From: an uncultured Holophagales bacterium
GTDB taxonomy: Bacteria; Acidobacteriota; Thermoanaerobaculia; UBA5066
Length of the DNA stretch: 20,081 bases
Direction: 5' to 3'
Assembly: GCA_937927565.1 (NCBI GenBank)
Contig: CALBDV010000167.1
Location: 1-20,081, forward strand
Positions 6,833 to 14,301 of this stretch are shown in pieces. The notes beneath the pieces are model-generated. The model was not told the DNA's origin, ran no database searches, and saw nothing but the letters and a program-made list of their open reading frames with translations. How positions within the stretch are numbered: the stretch's first letter is position 1; every line of letters begins with the position of its first letter. A program made the position numbers and the translations under genes.

Positions 6833-6838
6833 TACACT
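6833..6838 (+). promoter_or_regulatory. -10-like element upstream of tgt
   Basis: TACACT ends 6 nt before a GTG at 6845. The spacing is the same as at the TatT-like and rel genes in this window, so the GTG is likely at or next to the transcription start. No -35 match is seen. Confidence 0.4.
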
Positions 6839-6844
6839 CGGCCC

Positions 6845-6904
6845 GTGAACAGCTTCCCGGCGAGCCCGAAAGCGTCCCCGCGACCGGCGGCTTCCGCATG
6901 CTGA
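6845..6904 (+). CDS. Possible 19-codon leader ORF of tgt
   Basis: A GTG positioned as a leaderless start opens a frame of 19 codons (MNSFPASPKASPRPAASAC) whose TGA at 6902-6904 overlaps the first codons of tgt (ATGCTGA at 6898-6904). It is out of frame with tgt, so it is not an N-terminal extension. Ribosomes loading at the transcript's 5' end could translate it and re-initiate at the tgt ATG, which lacks its own clear Shine-Dalgarno sequence. This is inferred from position only; no family is recognised and the peptide has no obvious arrest motif. Confidence 0.35.
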   Translation: MNSFPASPKASPRPAASAC

Positions 6905-8031
6905 GATTCGACGTCGCCGCCGTCGACGGCGGCGCACGGCGCGCGAGGGTCACGCTCGACCACGGAGCCGTCGAGACCCCCGCCTTCATGCCCGTCGGCA
7001 CCGCGGGCACGGTCAAGGCGGCCCGGTGGAGCGACGTGGAGACGGCGGGGGCGGAGATCGTCCTGGCGAACACGTACCACCTGATGCTGAGGCCGGGAGG
7101 AGAGCTGATCCGCTCTCTTGGCGGCCTGCACCGGTTCGTCGGCTGGCAGCGGCCGATCCTGACCGACTCCGGCGGCTTCCAGGTGATGTCCCTGGCCGCG
7201 AACAGGAAGCTCTCGGAGGAGGGGGTCCTCTTCCGGAGCCACCTCGACGGCAGCCCGCACCTCCTCACTCCGGAGAAGGCGGCGCAGCTGCAGCTCGGTG
7301 ATTTCGGCGTCGACGTCGCGATGGCGCTCGACGAGTGCACGCCGTACCCGGCGACGCGCGACCAGGCGGCCCGCTCCATGGAGCTCACCCATCGCTGGGC
7401 GCGCAGGGGCCGTGCAGCTTTCCTCGCCGTCCGCGGCGACAGCGGACGCGGCGCGCAGTTCGGGATCGTGCAGGGGGGGATGTTCCCCGACCTGAGGCGC
7501 CAGAGCGCGGAAGCCGTGGCGGCGGAGAGCTTCGAGGGAATCGCGTGCGGCGGGGTCTCCGTCGGCGAGCCGAAGGAGGAGATGCGGGCGATCGTCGAAG
7601 CGACGGGGCCGCTCCTGCCGGCCGACCGCCCGCGTTACCTGATGGGGGTCGGGCACCCTCTCGACATCCTGCACGCCGTCGCCAACGGCTTCGATCTCTT
7701 CGACTGCGTCCTCCCGACGCGAGCGGCCCGGCACGGGCTCGCCTACACGTCGGAAGGGACGGTCGTGATCAAGCAGGCGCGGTACAGGAGCGACCCGTCA
7801 CCGCTCGACCCGTCCTGCGGATGCCCCACCTGCCGGACCGCGTCCCGCGCCTACCTCCGGCACCTCTTCACCCTCGGCGAGCCGACCGCGGCGACGCTCC
7901 TCACCGTCCACAACCTGACGGCCGTCCTTGACTTGATGAGGGGAATCCGGGAGGCTCTCGCGGCACGACGCTACGGGGCGTTCGCGGCGGATGCCGTGCG
8001 GCGCCTCGATTTCGGGAAGGACACGCGATGA
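6898..8031 (+). CDS. tgt: tRNA-guanine transglycosylase (queuine tRNA-ribosyltransferase)
   Basis: Tgt exchanges G34 for preQ1 in Asp, Asn, His and Tyr tRNAs, in the queuosine pathway. The 377-residue protein is of standard length. It has the catalytic base D90 in ILTDSGGFQV, GIVQGGMFPDLR at 189-200 for substrate recognition, and the catalytic aspartate in GFDLFDCVLPTRAARHG (D266/D269 region). The zinc site is C307-x-C309-x2-C312-x25-H338, exactly the family spacing. No in-frame start exists upstream of the ATG at 6898. The stop overlaps the yajC start by ATGA. queA, a usual neighbour, is not in this window. It is the first full gene of the tgt-yajC-nuclease-secDF block. Confidence 0.97.
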   Translation: MLRFDVAAVDGGARRARVTLDHGAVETPAFMPVGTAGTVKAARWSDVETAGAEIVLANTYHLMLRPGGELIRSLGGLHRFVGWQRPILTDSGGFQVMSLAANRKLSEEGVLFRSHLDGSPHLLTPEKAAQLQLGDFGVDVAMALDECTPYPATRDQAARSMELTHRWARRGRAAFLAVRGDSGRGAQFGIVQGGMFPDLRRQSAEAVAAESFEGIACGGVSVGEPKEEMRAIVEATGPLLPADRPRYLMGVGHPLDILHAVANGFDLFDCVLPTRAARHGLAYTSEGTVVIKQARYRSDPSPLDPSCGCPTCRTASRAYLRHLFTLGEPTAATLLTVHNLTAVLDLMRGIREALAARRYGAFAADAVRRLDFGKDTR

Positions 8032-8369
8032 ATCCGATTTCTCTCCTGCAGGCGGCCCCGGCGACCCCGTCGATGAAGGACGGCCTGCTCCAGATGGTCC
8101 CGTTCCTCCTCATATTCGTCGTCTTCTACTTCGTTCTTCTCGCCCCGATGAGGAAGCAGCAGAAGAAGACGAAAGAGATGCTCGCCCAGCTGAAGAAGGG
8201 CGACCGGGTCATGACCTCGGGCGGGATCTACGGCACCGTTGCCCAGGTCGAGGACCAGATCGTCTGGGTGAAGCTCGCCGACACCCTCAAGGTGAAGATG
8301 GCGAAGAGCGCCATCACGAGCGTCGTCGCCGACTCGGAGACGGGGAAGGACCAGGGCGGGGCGGCCTGA
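8028..8369 (+). CDS. yajC: Preprotein translocase subunit YajC
   Basis: YajC is a small inner-membrane protein that joins SecD and SecF in the accessory complex of the Sec translocon. The 113-residue protein has one transmembrane helix (PFLLIFVVFYFVLLAPM, residues about 25-41), followed by the typical RKQQKKTKEMLAQLKKGDR stretch and the small beta domain MTSGGIYGTVAQV. The ATG overlaps the tgt stop (ATGA), and AAGGA about 7 nt upstream provides a ribosome binding site. In most bacteria secD follows directly; here two nuclease-type genes intervene. A short inverted repeat, GAGACG/CGTCTC (8368-8373 and 8384-8389), overlaps the stop codon. Confidence 0.95.
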   Translation: MNPISLLQAAPATPSMKDGLLQMVPFLLIFVVFYFVLLAPMRKQQKKTKEMLAQLKKGDRVMTSGGIYGTVAQVEDQIVWVKLADTLKVKMAKSAITSVVADSETGKDQGGAA

Positions 8370-8397
8370 GACGCCGCGGCGCCCGTCTCTCTTCGCC

Positions 8398-9600
8398 GTG
8401 GCGCCTCTCGTTCTCCTTCAGTCCTCCGACTGGCACGTCGGATCACCCCTCACGGGGCGTGGCCTCGGCCTGACGGAGGAGTTCCGGACGAAGCGTCGCG
8501 AGGAGGTCGATGCGGCTCCCGAGCGCTTCCTCACGGCCTCGCGGGAGGCCCGGCCCGACGTCGTTCTTCTGCCGGGAGATCTCTGGGACGCCGAGAACGT
8601 TCCGCCGACGCTGTTCCGGCGCCTCGTCGAGGCTCTCGCCGCGCTCTCGCCCGTCCCGGTCTTCATCGCCCCCGGTAACCACGATTTTGCCGGCCCCGGG
8701 GGATTCTTCGACGAAGCGTTCCTCGCCGCGCTCGGCCTCCCGTCGTGGCCTGCCAACGTTTCGGTGTTCCGGACGGCGGCGTGGGAGACCCGTTCCGTAC
8801 CGCGTCGGGACGACGCCACGGTCACCGGAAGAGCGTTCCTGTCGCCCCTCCTCGATTCGGGACGTCCCCTCGACCCTCCGCCGGCGAGGCCCCCCGCTCC
8901 GTTCGCTCTGCTCATGCTTCACGGCTCGCTCGAGAGCTATCGGGGGCCGGACGCGCCGAGCGGGGCGAAGAAGACCGCCCCGTTCTCGAAAGAGGAGCTC
9001 GCCGGGGCCGGTTTCTCCTGGGCGGCACTGGGGCACCACCACGGCTTCGAGGTCGTCGAGCGCCCGGACGGGAGCGCGGCCGGCGCCTACAGCGGCTCGC
9101 CCACGGGCCGGGGTCTCGACGAGACCGGCCCGCGCACTTTCGTGAAGGTGACGCTCGACGCGGAAACGCCGGCGAAAGTCGAGACGCTGCCAGCCGACAC
9201 CCGGCAGGTCCTCGACCTCTCTCTCGACGCGGGAGGGCGCGAGGCCGAGGCCCTGAGGGAAGCGGCACTCGCCCTGCTCCTGGAGTCGGGAGCGGCGCCG
9301 GGGGACGTCGTCCGCCTGACGGTCCGGGGCCGCCCGGCAGCCGGTACGCGCGCGGCTCACTCGCTGATCGATCTGAAGGGGCTCGTGGCTCACCTCGTGC
9401 TGCGCGACCGGACGGCCAACGAACCCGAGGGGCGGGCAGACCGGTCGACGGCCGAGGGGCGTTTCGCGCTCGACCTGGAAGCCCGACTGGCCGCAGCGCC
9501 CGACGCGCACTCGCGCCGTGTCGCCGAGCTCGCCTACACGCTTGGCCGGGAGGCCCTCATGGGCCGGCTCCCCGTCCCACCGCCGGCGGAGGACGTCTGA
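8398..9600 (+). CDS. SbcD/YhaO-like metallophosphoesterase (putative DNA exonuclease)
   Basis: This 400-residue protein has the full Mre11/SbcD-type metallophosphoesterase motif set: D11-x-H13 in SSDWHVGSP, D61 in VVLLPGDLWD, GNHD at 93-96, H175 in LLMLHGS, and H213/H215 in ALGHHHGF. The AYSGSPTGRGLDETGPRTF stretch at 230-248 matches the strand that follows in SbcD and YhaO. Such enzymes use two Mn ions to cut DNA ends or hairpins and work with an SbcC/Rad50-type ATPase. The partner here is the next gene, whose start overlaps this stop. The C-terminal 150 residues hold the poorly conserved cap or partner-binding region. The GTG at 8398 is chosen because it puts motif I at residue 11; no clear Shine-Dalgarno sequence precedes it. 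It is closer to YhaO of Bacillus than to classical SbcD, judged by its partner. Confidence 0.85.
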   Translation: MAPLVLLQSSDWHVGSPLTGRGLGLTEEFRTKRREEVDAAPERFLTASREARPDVVLLPGDLWDAENVPPTLFRRLVEALAALSPVPVFIAPGNHDFAGPGGFFDEAFLAALGLPSWPANVSVFRTAAWETRSVPRRDDATVTGRAFLSPLLDSGRPLDPPPARPPAPFALLMLHGSLESYRGPDAPSGAKKTAPFSKEELAGAGFSWAALGHHHGFEVVERPDGSAAGAYSGSPTGRGLDETGPRTFVKVTLDAETPAKVETLPADTRQVLDLSLDAGGREAEALREAALALLLESGAAPGDVVRLTVRGRPAAGTRAAHSLIDLKGLVAHLVLRDRTANEPEGRADRSTAEGRFALDLEARLAAAPDAHSRRVAELAYTLGREALMGRLPVPPPAEDV

Positions 9601-12551
9601 GGATCGAGCGGCTCGTCGTGGAGGGCTTCGGGCCGCTCGAGGGGATCGACCTCTCGTGGGGTGAGGAAGAGCTCCTCCTCGTCCTCGAGCCGAACGAGAC
9701 GGGGAAATCGACGCTGTGCGAGGCGATCGTGGCGGCGCTGTACGGCCTCCCGAAGGGACGGGCCGCCGGCGGACGGTCTCGCGAGGCGCGCAAGCCACGG
9801 AGCGGAGCGCCGAGCCGGCTTCGCCTCGACGTGACCATGGGCTCTTCGGGCTCTGCGAGTACGGGCCGGTACACGGTCGAGCGGGACTTCGACGCGGGAA
9901 CCCTCAGGGTCGTCGATCGGGACCGGGGAGAGGACCGGACCGTGGACTTCCTGCGGGCGGGTGGGCGTGACGCCGTTGGCGAGAAGCTGACGGGGCTGAC
10001 GGAGCCGCTCTTCCGGACGACGGCCTACGTCGGACAGAACGTCCTCGACGGCGACGCCCTCGACGCGTCCCTGACGGTCGAGCTGGCCCGGATTGCGGAC
10101 TCGGGCGGCGGCGAGGCGAGCGTGGTCAGGGCTCTTCGGCTCCTCGACGCGGCTCGTGCCCGAATGCCGGAGGCGACGAGTGGCGCCCAGGTATCCGTAG
10201 AAACCGAGATCGTCCGTACGGGCCGGCGGGTCGAGGAGAAGAAGGCCGAGACGGTCCGTCTCGCGAGATCGCGCGAGGCCGCCGCCGAGGCCGCCGAGAA
10301 GCTCGCTGCGCTGACGGTCGAGAGGGCCGCGGCGCGCCGGGTCGCGGCCCTCGCCGAAGCGGCCGTCGTCGAGAGCGAGCGACGGAGCCTCGCCGCCGAC
10401 ATGGAGCGGCGGGAGACCGAGAGACGCCGGCGGCTCGAGCTCGAGGAGGAGGCGGAGCGGCTCGAGCGGGAGGCGGACGTCTTTACACCCGAAGCTCTCG
10501 GCGCGCTCGATGCCCTCCGGGGCGCTCGCGGCGCACGGCCCGAGGCGCTCCAGGCCGCACGAAGCGCTCTCGAGGCCGAGAGGAGGGCTGCGGCCCTGGA
10601 GGACCGGGAGCGTCGTCGCCGGGCAGGCGGCCTCGCCGACCTGTCATCCCAGGCGCGAAGCACCCTCAGGACGCTGCTCGATGGTGCCGTCGAGGCGGCG
10701 CAGGCGGCTTCCGCTGCCGAGGAGGCGCTCGAGGCGGAGTGGGAAGAGCTCCGGCGCGAGGGGCTCGCCGAGGATCTGCGGCGGCTGGAGGGCCTTCCCT
10801 CCGCGGACCGGGATTTCGTCGCCTCCGCCGAAGAGGATCGGCAGGCTCTCGAGCTGTCGGGGGTGCAGCTGGACCGTCGCGTTGCCGATGCCGGGGCCAG
10901 AGCCTCGATCGCGGCGGGCGAGCGTCAGGTTCTCGTCCGGAGAGCGCGGGCCCTCGTCGTGGCCGCGGCCCTCTTCATCCCTCTCGTCGCCGGAGCGCTC
11001 CTGAAGCGGGGTCGGTTCGACGACCCCCTCGTCCTGACGCTGGCGGTCTTCGCGGCCGCCCTGGCCCTCTACGGAGGGGTCGCGTGGGCGCGAGGGGTCG
11101 GGCATCGCCGCGAGGACGAGCTCCGGTCGCGCGAGGAGGAATCGTCGGCGCGCACCGAGGCGCTGGACGAGAGGCGGCGGCTCTCGGACCTGCGGCTTCG
11201 CCTCGAGCAGGTCGCCCGCAAGGCGGAGTTCAAGGACGCCGCCGCTCTCGTGAAAGCCCAGCGGCGGGCCCGTGCGGCCGAGGAAAGAAGGCAGCGGCTC
11301 GTGGAGAAGCGTGTCCGGCTGCACGCGGCGAGCGAGAGACTCGAGGTCGCCGAGCGCGGGCTCGAGCCGTTCCGCTCCGCACTCGGGCTCGCCACGGGCC
11401 TGCCGTCTCCCGACGAAGCGCGGCGGTTTCTGCAGATTCTCGCCGACCTCGAGAAGGCGGACCACGCGGCCGCGGCCCGCGAAGAGGCGGCCGCGCGCGA
11501 AGAAGCGAAGCTGCGGGATGAAGAATCCGCCCTGGCCGGCCTGGAAGAGAAGATCGTCGCGCTCCTCGCCCGGCTCCAGGTACCGCCCGGCCTGTCGCTC
11601 GCGGAGTCCTTCCTCTTCGTCGAGGCGGGCCGGACTCGGGCGGCACGCCGGAAGGTGATCCTCGAGGTGGAGCTCCCGGCGCTCTCGCTCGCGCCGCCTT
11701 CCGAATCGGACGAGGCCGTTGCCGAGCGTCTCGACCGACTCCGGGACGAGGTGGAGAGCCGTCTCTCGGGCCTCGGAGGCACCGTGGCCGACCTCGACGT
11801 CGCGCAGGAGCCGGAAGCCGCGCGCCGGAAGGCCGAGGCCGCACGGCAGAAAGCCACGGTCCTGGAGGAAGAGCGGCAGGTGGCCGAGAAGGAGCTCGCG
11901 CGGCGGGCATTCGAGGGGGGCGGCACGGCCCGCGAGACGGAGGAGCAGCTCGCCCTCGCAGTGGTCGCCCGCGAGAGGGCCGTCCTCTTCCGGGACGCGC
12001 TCGACGTGGCGCGGGAAGTCCTGGCGTCGGCGGCAACGTCGACGTACGGCGACTTCCGGGCCGGGCTCACCCGGGCCTCGAAGGAGATCCTGGCGGCCTG
12101 CCGCCTTCCGTACGAGTCGCTCGAGTTCGGGGAGGATCTCTCGGTCACGGTCGTCGCGCGGGGAGGCCGCCCGGTGACCCGCGCCGACCTCGCCGCGTCG
12201 GTCTCGACCGGGGCCCGGGAACAGCTGCATCTCGTGGCGCGGCTGGCCGTGCTCCGGCACCTCGGGACGGGCACGAAGGGGCTGCCTCTCCTGCTGGACG
12301 ATCCGCTCGTGGGGACGGACGACGAACGCTTCCGCGGCGTGCTCGGCTTTCTCCTCGAGGATCTTCTCTTCGACCGGCCGGCTCTCCTCGTCTCGTGCCA
12401 CGAAGAGCGACACGAGAGGTGGCTGGCGACGCTGCCGCCCGTTCTGGCGTCCCGCGTGCGCCGGGTCCGGTTGCCCGGGCGCAGCGGGCCGGTCACGAAC
12501 GGAATGCCGGCGGCGGGGACTGAATTGACGCCGCCGCCGGGCGGCGAATAG
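9597..12551 (+). CDS. SbcC/YhaN-like AAA ATPase with coiled coils and a membrane hairpin
   Basis: This 984-residue SMC-like ATPase reads LRIERLVVEGFGPLEGIDLS at its N-terminus, then Walker A in EPNETGKSTLCEAI at about 31-44. Long Glu/Arg/Ala-rich coiled coils flank a central hydrophobic pair (ALVVAAALFIPLVAGALL, about 450-468; PLVLTLAVFAAALALYGGVAW, about 477-497). The C-terminal half-site has SVSTGAREQLHLVARLA near 868 and Walker B PLLLDDPLVGTDDERF near 897-912. The N-terminal pattern and the mid-protein transmembrane pair resemble Bacillus YhaN rather than soluble SbcC. Its stop lies in the secD promoter. The start is unusual: no ATG, GTG or TTG lies at the family N-terminus. CTG at 9597 overlaps the upstream TGA (CTGA) and has GGAGG at 9588-9592; GTG at 9618 would remove the first beta strand. 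Confidence 0.82.
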   Translation: MRIERLVVEGFGPLEGIDLSWGEEELLLVLEPNETGKSTLCEAIVAALYGLPKGRAAGGRSREARKPRSGAPSRLRLDVTMGSSGSASTGRYTVERDFDAGTLRVVDRDRGEDRTVDFLRAGGRDAVGEKLTGLTEPLFRTTAYVGQNVLDGDALDASLTVELARIADSGGGEASVVRALRLLDAARARMPEATSGAQVSVETEIVRTGRRVEEKKAETVRLARSREAAAEAAEKLAALTVERAAARRVAALAEAAVVESERRSLAADMERRETERRRRLELEEEAERLEREADVFTPEALGALDALRGARGARPEALQAARSALEAERRAAALEDRERRRRAGGLADLSSQARSTLRTLLDGAVEAAQAASAAEEALEAEWEELRREGLAEDLRRLEGLPSADRDFVASAEEDRQALELSGVQLDRRVADAGARASIAAGERQVLVRRARALVVAAALFIPLVAGALLKRGRFDDPLVLTLAVFAAALALYGGVAWARGVGHRREDELRSREEESSARTEALDERRRLSDLRLRLEQVARKAEFKDAAALVKAQRRARAAEERRQRLVEKRVRLHAASERLEVAERGLEPFRSALGLATGLPSPDEARRFLQILADLEKADHAAAAREEAAAREEAKLRDEESALAGLEEKIVALLARLQVPPGLSLAESFLFVEAGRTRAARRKVILEVELPALSLAPPSESDEAVAERLDRLRDEVESRLSGLGGTVADLDVAQEPEAARRKAEAARQKATVLEEERQVAEKELARRAFEGGGTARETEEQLALAVVARERAVLFRDALDVAREVLASAATSTYGDFRAGLTRASKEILAACRLPYESLEFGEDLSVTVVARGGRPVTRADLAASVSTGAREQLHLVARLAVLRHLGTGTKGLPLLLDDPLVGTDDERFRGVLGFLLEDLLFDRPALLVSCHEERHERWLATLPPVLASRVRRVRLPGRSGPVTNGMPAAGTELTPPPGGE
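12508..12541. repeat. Inverted repeat at the end of the ATPase gene
   Basis: CCGGCGGCGG (12508-12517) and CCGCCGCCGG (12532-12541) are perfect inverse complements around a 14-nt loop. The right arm begins directly after the -35 of the secD promoter and lies in its spacer. No T-run follows, so terminator activity is doubtful. Confidence 0.45.
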
Positions 12552-12554
12552 ACT
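12526..12554 (+). promoter_or_regulatory. Sigma-70-type promoter of secDF
   Basis: TTGACG (12526-12531) and TAGACT (12549-12554) are separated by exactly 17 nt. The -10 overlaps the TAG stop of the ATPase gene. The predicted transcription start near 12561 gives secD a leader of about 100 nt. This would let secDF be transcribed independently of the nuclease module. Confidence 0.6.
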
Positions 12555-12563
12555 CCCCGCCTT

Positions 12564-12582
12564 GGCCCGGTCGAGCCGGGCC
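12564..12582 (+). promoter_or_regulatory. 5' stem-loop in the secD leader
   Basis: GGCCCGG (12564-12570), loop TCGAG, CCGGGCC (12576-12582): a perfect 7-bp stem right at the predicted 5' end of the secD transcript. It could stabilise the mRNA. Further down the leader are a weaker AGGAG/CTCCT hairpin (12609-12626) and the 12-nt palindrome CGGACCGGTCCG (12631-12642). Confidence 0.45.
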
Positions 12583-12593
12583 GATTCCAGTCG

Positions 12594-12665
12594 GTGGTCA
12601 AGGACTTCAGGAGGCGGCTGTCTCCTCGTCCGGACCGGTCCGCCTTCGGAGGTTGCGTTTCGTGA
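12594..12665 (+). CDS. Possible 23-codon leader ORF of secD
   Basis: A GTG at 12594 opens a frame of 23 codons reading MVKDFRRRLSPRPDRSAFGG followed by CVS. Its TGA at 12663-12665 overlaps the secD GTG start (GTGA). It is basic and has no hydrophobic signal segment. No Shine-Dalgarno sequence precedes it and GC-rich DNA makes such frames common, so it may be chance. The interest is only in its position between the secD promoter and the secD start. Confidence 0.2.
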   Translation: MVKDFRRRLSPRPDRSAFGGCVS

Positions 12666-14293
12666 AAAGGCCTACAGGCTGGCGTCTCGCCGTGACGCTG
12701 GTCGTCCTCATCGGATCCATCGCGGCTTACGTCTACAGGGGCCGCGAGGCCCTCAAGAACAGCCCTACCGCGCCCCCGAACCCCGGATTCGGCGACATCC
12801 TGAAGAACGGCCTGAAGCTCGGGCTGGATCTCAGGGGCGGCATCCACCTGGTCATGCAGGTGAAGGCAGAGGATGCCCTCCGCGCCGAGGCTTCGGATGC
12901 CGCCGAGCACCTGAAGACGGAAGCGGGCAAGCGCGGAGTCGCCATCGGGACCGTGAACCCGGCCACGGGCGCGGGGTTCACGATCACGATGGGGGAGGGA
13001 GTCAGCCCCGCGGCAGTCTCCGAGCTCGTCAAGACCGCCCTCTCGCCGACCGACTGGGCCTCCGACCAGAGCGGCCGCGAGATGCGCGTCACGTTCAGGG
13101 ATCCGGCACGGATGGAGATCGAGGCCCAGACCCTGCGGCAGGCCGTCGAGACGATCCGCAACCGCGTGGACGCCCTCGGCGTCGCCGAGCCGTCCATCCA
13201 GCCCCAGGGCGACGACCGGATCGTCATCCAGCTCCCCGGCGTCGACGACCCGGCCCGCGTCAAGGACATCATCGGCACGACCGGCCTCCTCGAGCTGAAG
13301 ATCGTCGATCTCAAGGGAGGGCCCTACTCGTCACCCGAGGCCGCCGCGGCGGCCTACGGCGGGGCGATCCCGGCCAACCTGGAGCTCGTGGAAGGGAACT
13401 CGGAGGATACCGAGGCCCGGACGCGCACGACCGTGTTCTACGTCCTCGACCGGGCCGCCGCCGTGACCGGCCGCGACCTGAAGAACGCCCGCGTCGGGCA
13501 GGACAAGTTCAATCAGCCCGCCGTCGAGTTCTTCCTGAATGCCCAGGGCGCCGAGAAGTTCGGCCGGGTCACCGGGGACAACATCGGGCGCCAGCTCGCG
13601 ATCGTCCTCGACAAGCGGGTCCAGTCGGCCCCGAACATCAAGGGTCAGATCACCGACAACGGGATCATCGAGGGCAACTTCACGGCCGAGCGGGCCGACG
13701 CCCTCTCCCTCGTCCTCCGGTCGGGCGCCCTCCCCGCCCAGCTCGTCATCCTCGAGGAGCGGACGGTCGGACCGTCGCTCGGCCTCGACTCGATCAAGCA
13801 GGGCGTCCTCGCATCCATCATCGGGATGGCCCTCGTCTTCGTCGCGGTCGTCGTCTACTACAAGCTGGCAGGCATCAACGCGGTCCTCGCCCTGACGATG
13901 AACGCCATCATCCTGCTCGGCGGGATGGCCTGGATCAACGCCACGCTCACCCTCCCGGGCATCGCCGGCTTCATCCTGACGATCGGCATGGCGGTCGACG
14001 CGAACGTCCTGATCTTCGAGCGGATCCGCGAGGAGCTCGACGGGGGCAAGGGCGGAAAAGCGGCGATCGACACGGGCTTCAAGAAGGCCCTCAGCGCGAT
14101 CATCGACTCGAACCTGACGACCATCGCGGCGGCGGCCTTCCTCTTCCAGTTCGGCACGGGCCCCGTGAAGGGCTTCGCCGTCACGCTCATCATCGGCCTC
14201 TGCGCCTCCATGTTCACCGCCGTCTTCGTCTCGCGCCTCCTCTTCGACCTCGTCTACGGGTCGAAGGAGAAGGTCGAGGCCATCTCGATCTGA
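12662..14293 (+). CDS. secD: Protein translocase subunit SecD
   Basis: SecD and SecF use the proton motive force to help pull secreted proteins out of the SecYEG channel. The 543-residue protein has an N-terminal transmembrane helix (RLAVTLVVLIGSIAAYVY, about 8-25), the LGLDLRGGIHLVMQV motif, a periplasmic P1 domain, and a C-terminal block of five transmembrane helices. That block includes GMALVFVAVVVYYKLAG, LTIGMAVDANVLIFERIREE and DSNLTTIAAAAFLFQFGTGPVKG. I choose GTG at 12662 because GGAGG at 12648-12652 is then 9 nt away; the TTG at 12653 directly abuts that site. secF follows after 8 nt. Confidence 0.96.
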   Translation: MKRPTGWRLAVTLVVLIGSIAAYVYRGREALKNSPTAPPNPGFGDILKNGLKLGLDLRGGIHLVMQVKAEDALRAEASDAAEHLKTEAGKRGVAIGTVNPATGAGFTITMGEGVSPAAVSELVKTALSPTDWASDQSGREMRVTFRDPARMEIEAQTLRQAVETIRNRVDALGVAEPSIQPQGDDRIVIQLPGVDDPARVKDIIGTTGLLELKIVDLKGGPYSSPEAAAAAYGGAIPANLELVEGNSEDTEARTRTTVFYVLDRAAAVTGRDLKNARVGQDKFNQPAVEFFLNAQGAEKFGRVTGDNIGRQLAIVLDKRVQSAPNIKGQITDNGIIEGNFTAERADALSLVLRSGALPAQLVILEERTVGPSLGLDSIKQGVLASIIGMALVFVAVVVYYKLAGINAVLALTMNAIILLGGMAWINATLTLPGIAGFILTIGMAVDANVLIFERIREELDGGKGGKAAIDTGFKKALSAIIDSNLTTIAAAAFLFQFGTGPVKGFAVTLIIGLCASMFTAVFVSRLLFDLVYGSKEKVEAISI

Positions 14294-14301
14294 GGGACCC
14301 C

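Noticed and set aside
8745..9596. Upstream extension of the ATPase frame through the phosphoesterase gene
   Set aside because: The translation there is a low-complexity shadow of the phosphoesterase gene; family similarity begins only at 9597.
11069..12910. Long antisense frames, such as this 613-codon minus-strand frame and others opposite mnmA, the ATPase and secF
   Set aside because: They are Arg/Ser/Pro-rich, low-complexity mirror images of well-supported genes in GC-rich DNA, with no recognisable domain.
12562..14301. Fusion of secF to a long upstream frame through secD
   Set aside because: The frame is open only by chance in GC-rich sequence; the upstream part is not SecF-like, and a GTG with a GAGGG site starts secF at 14302.
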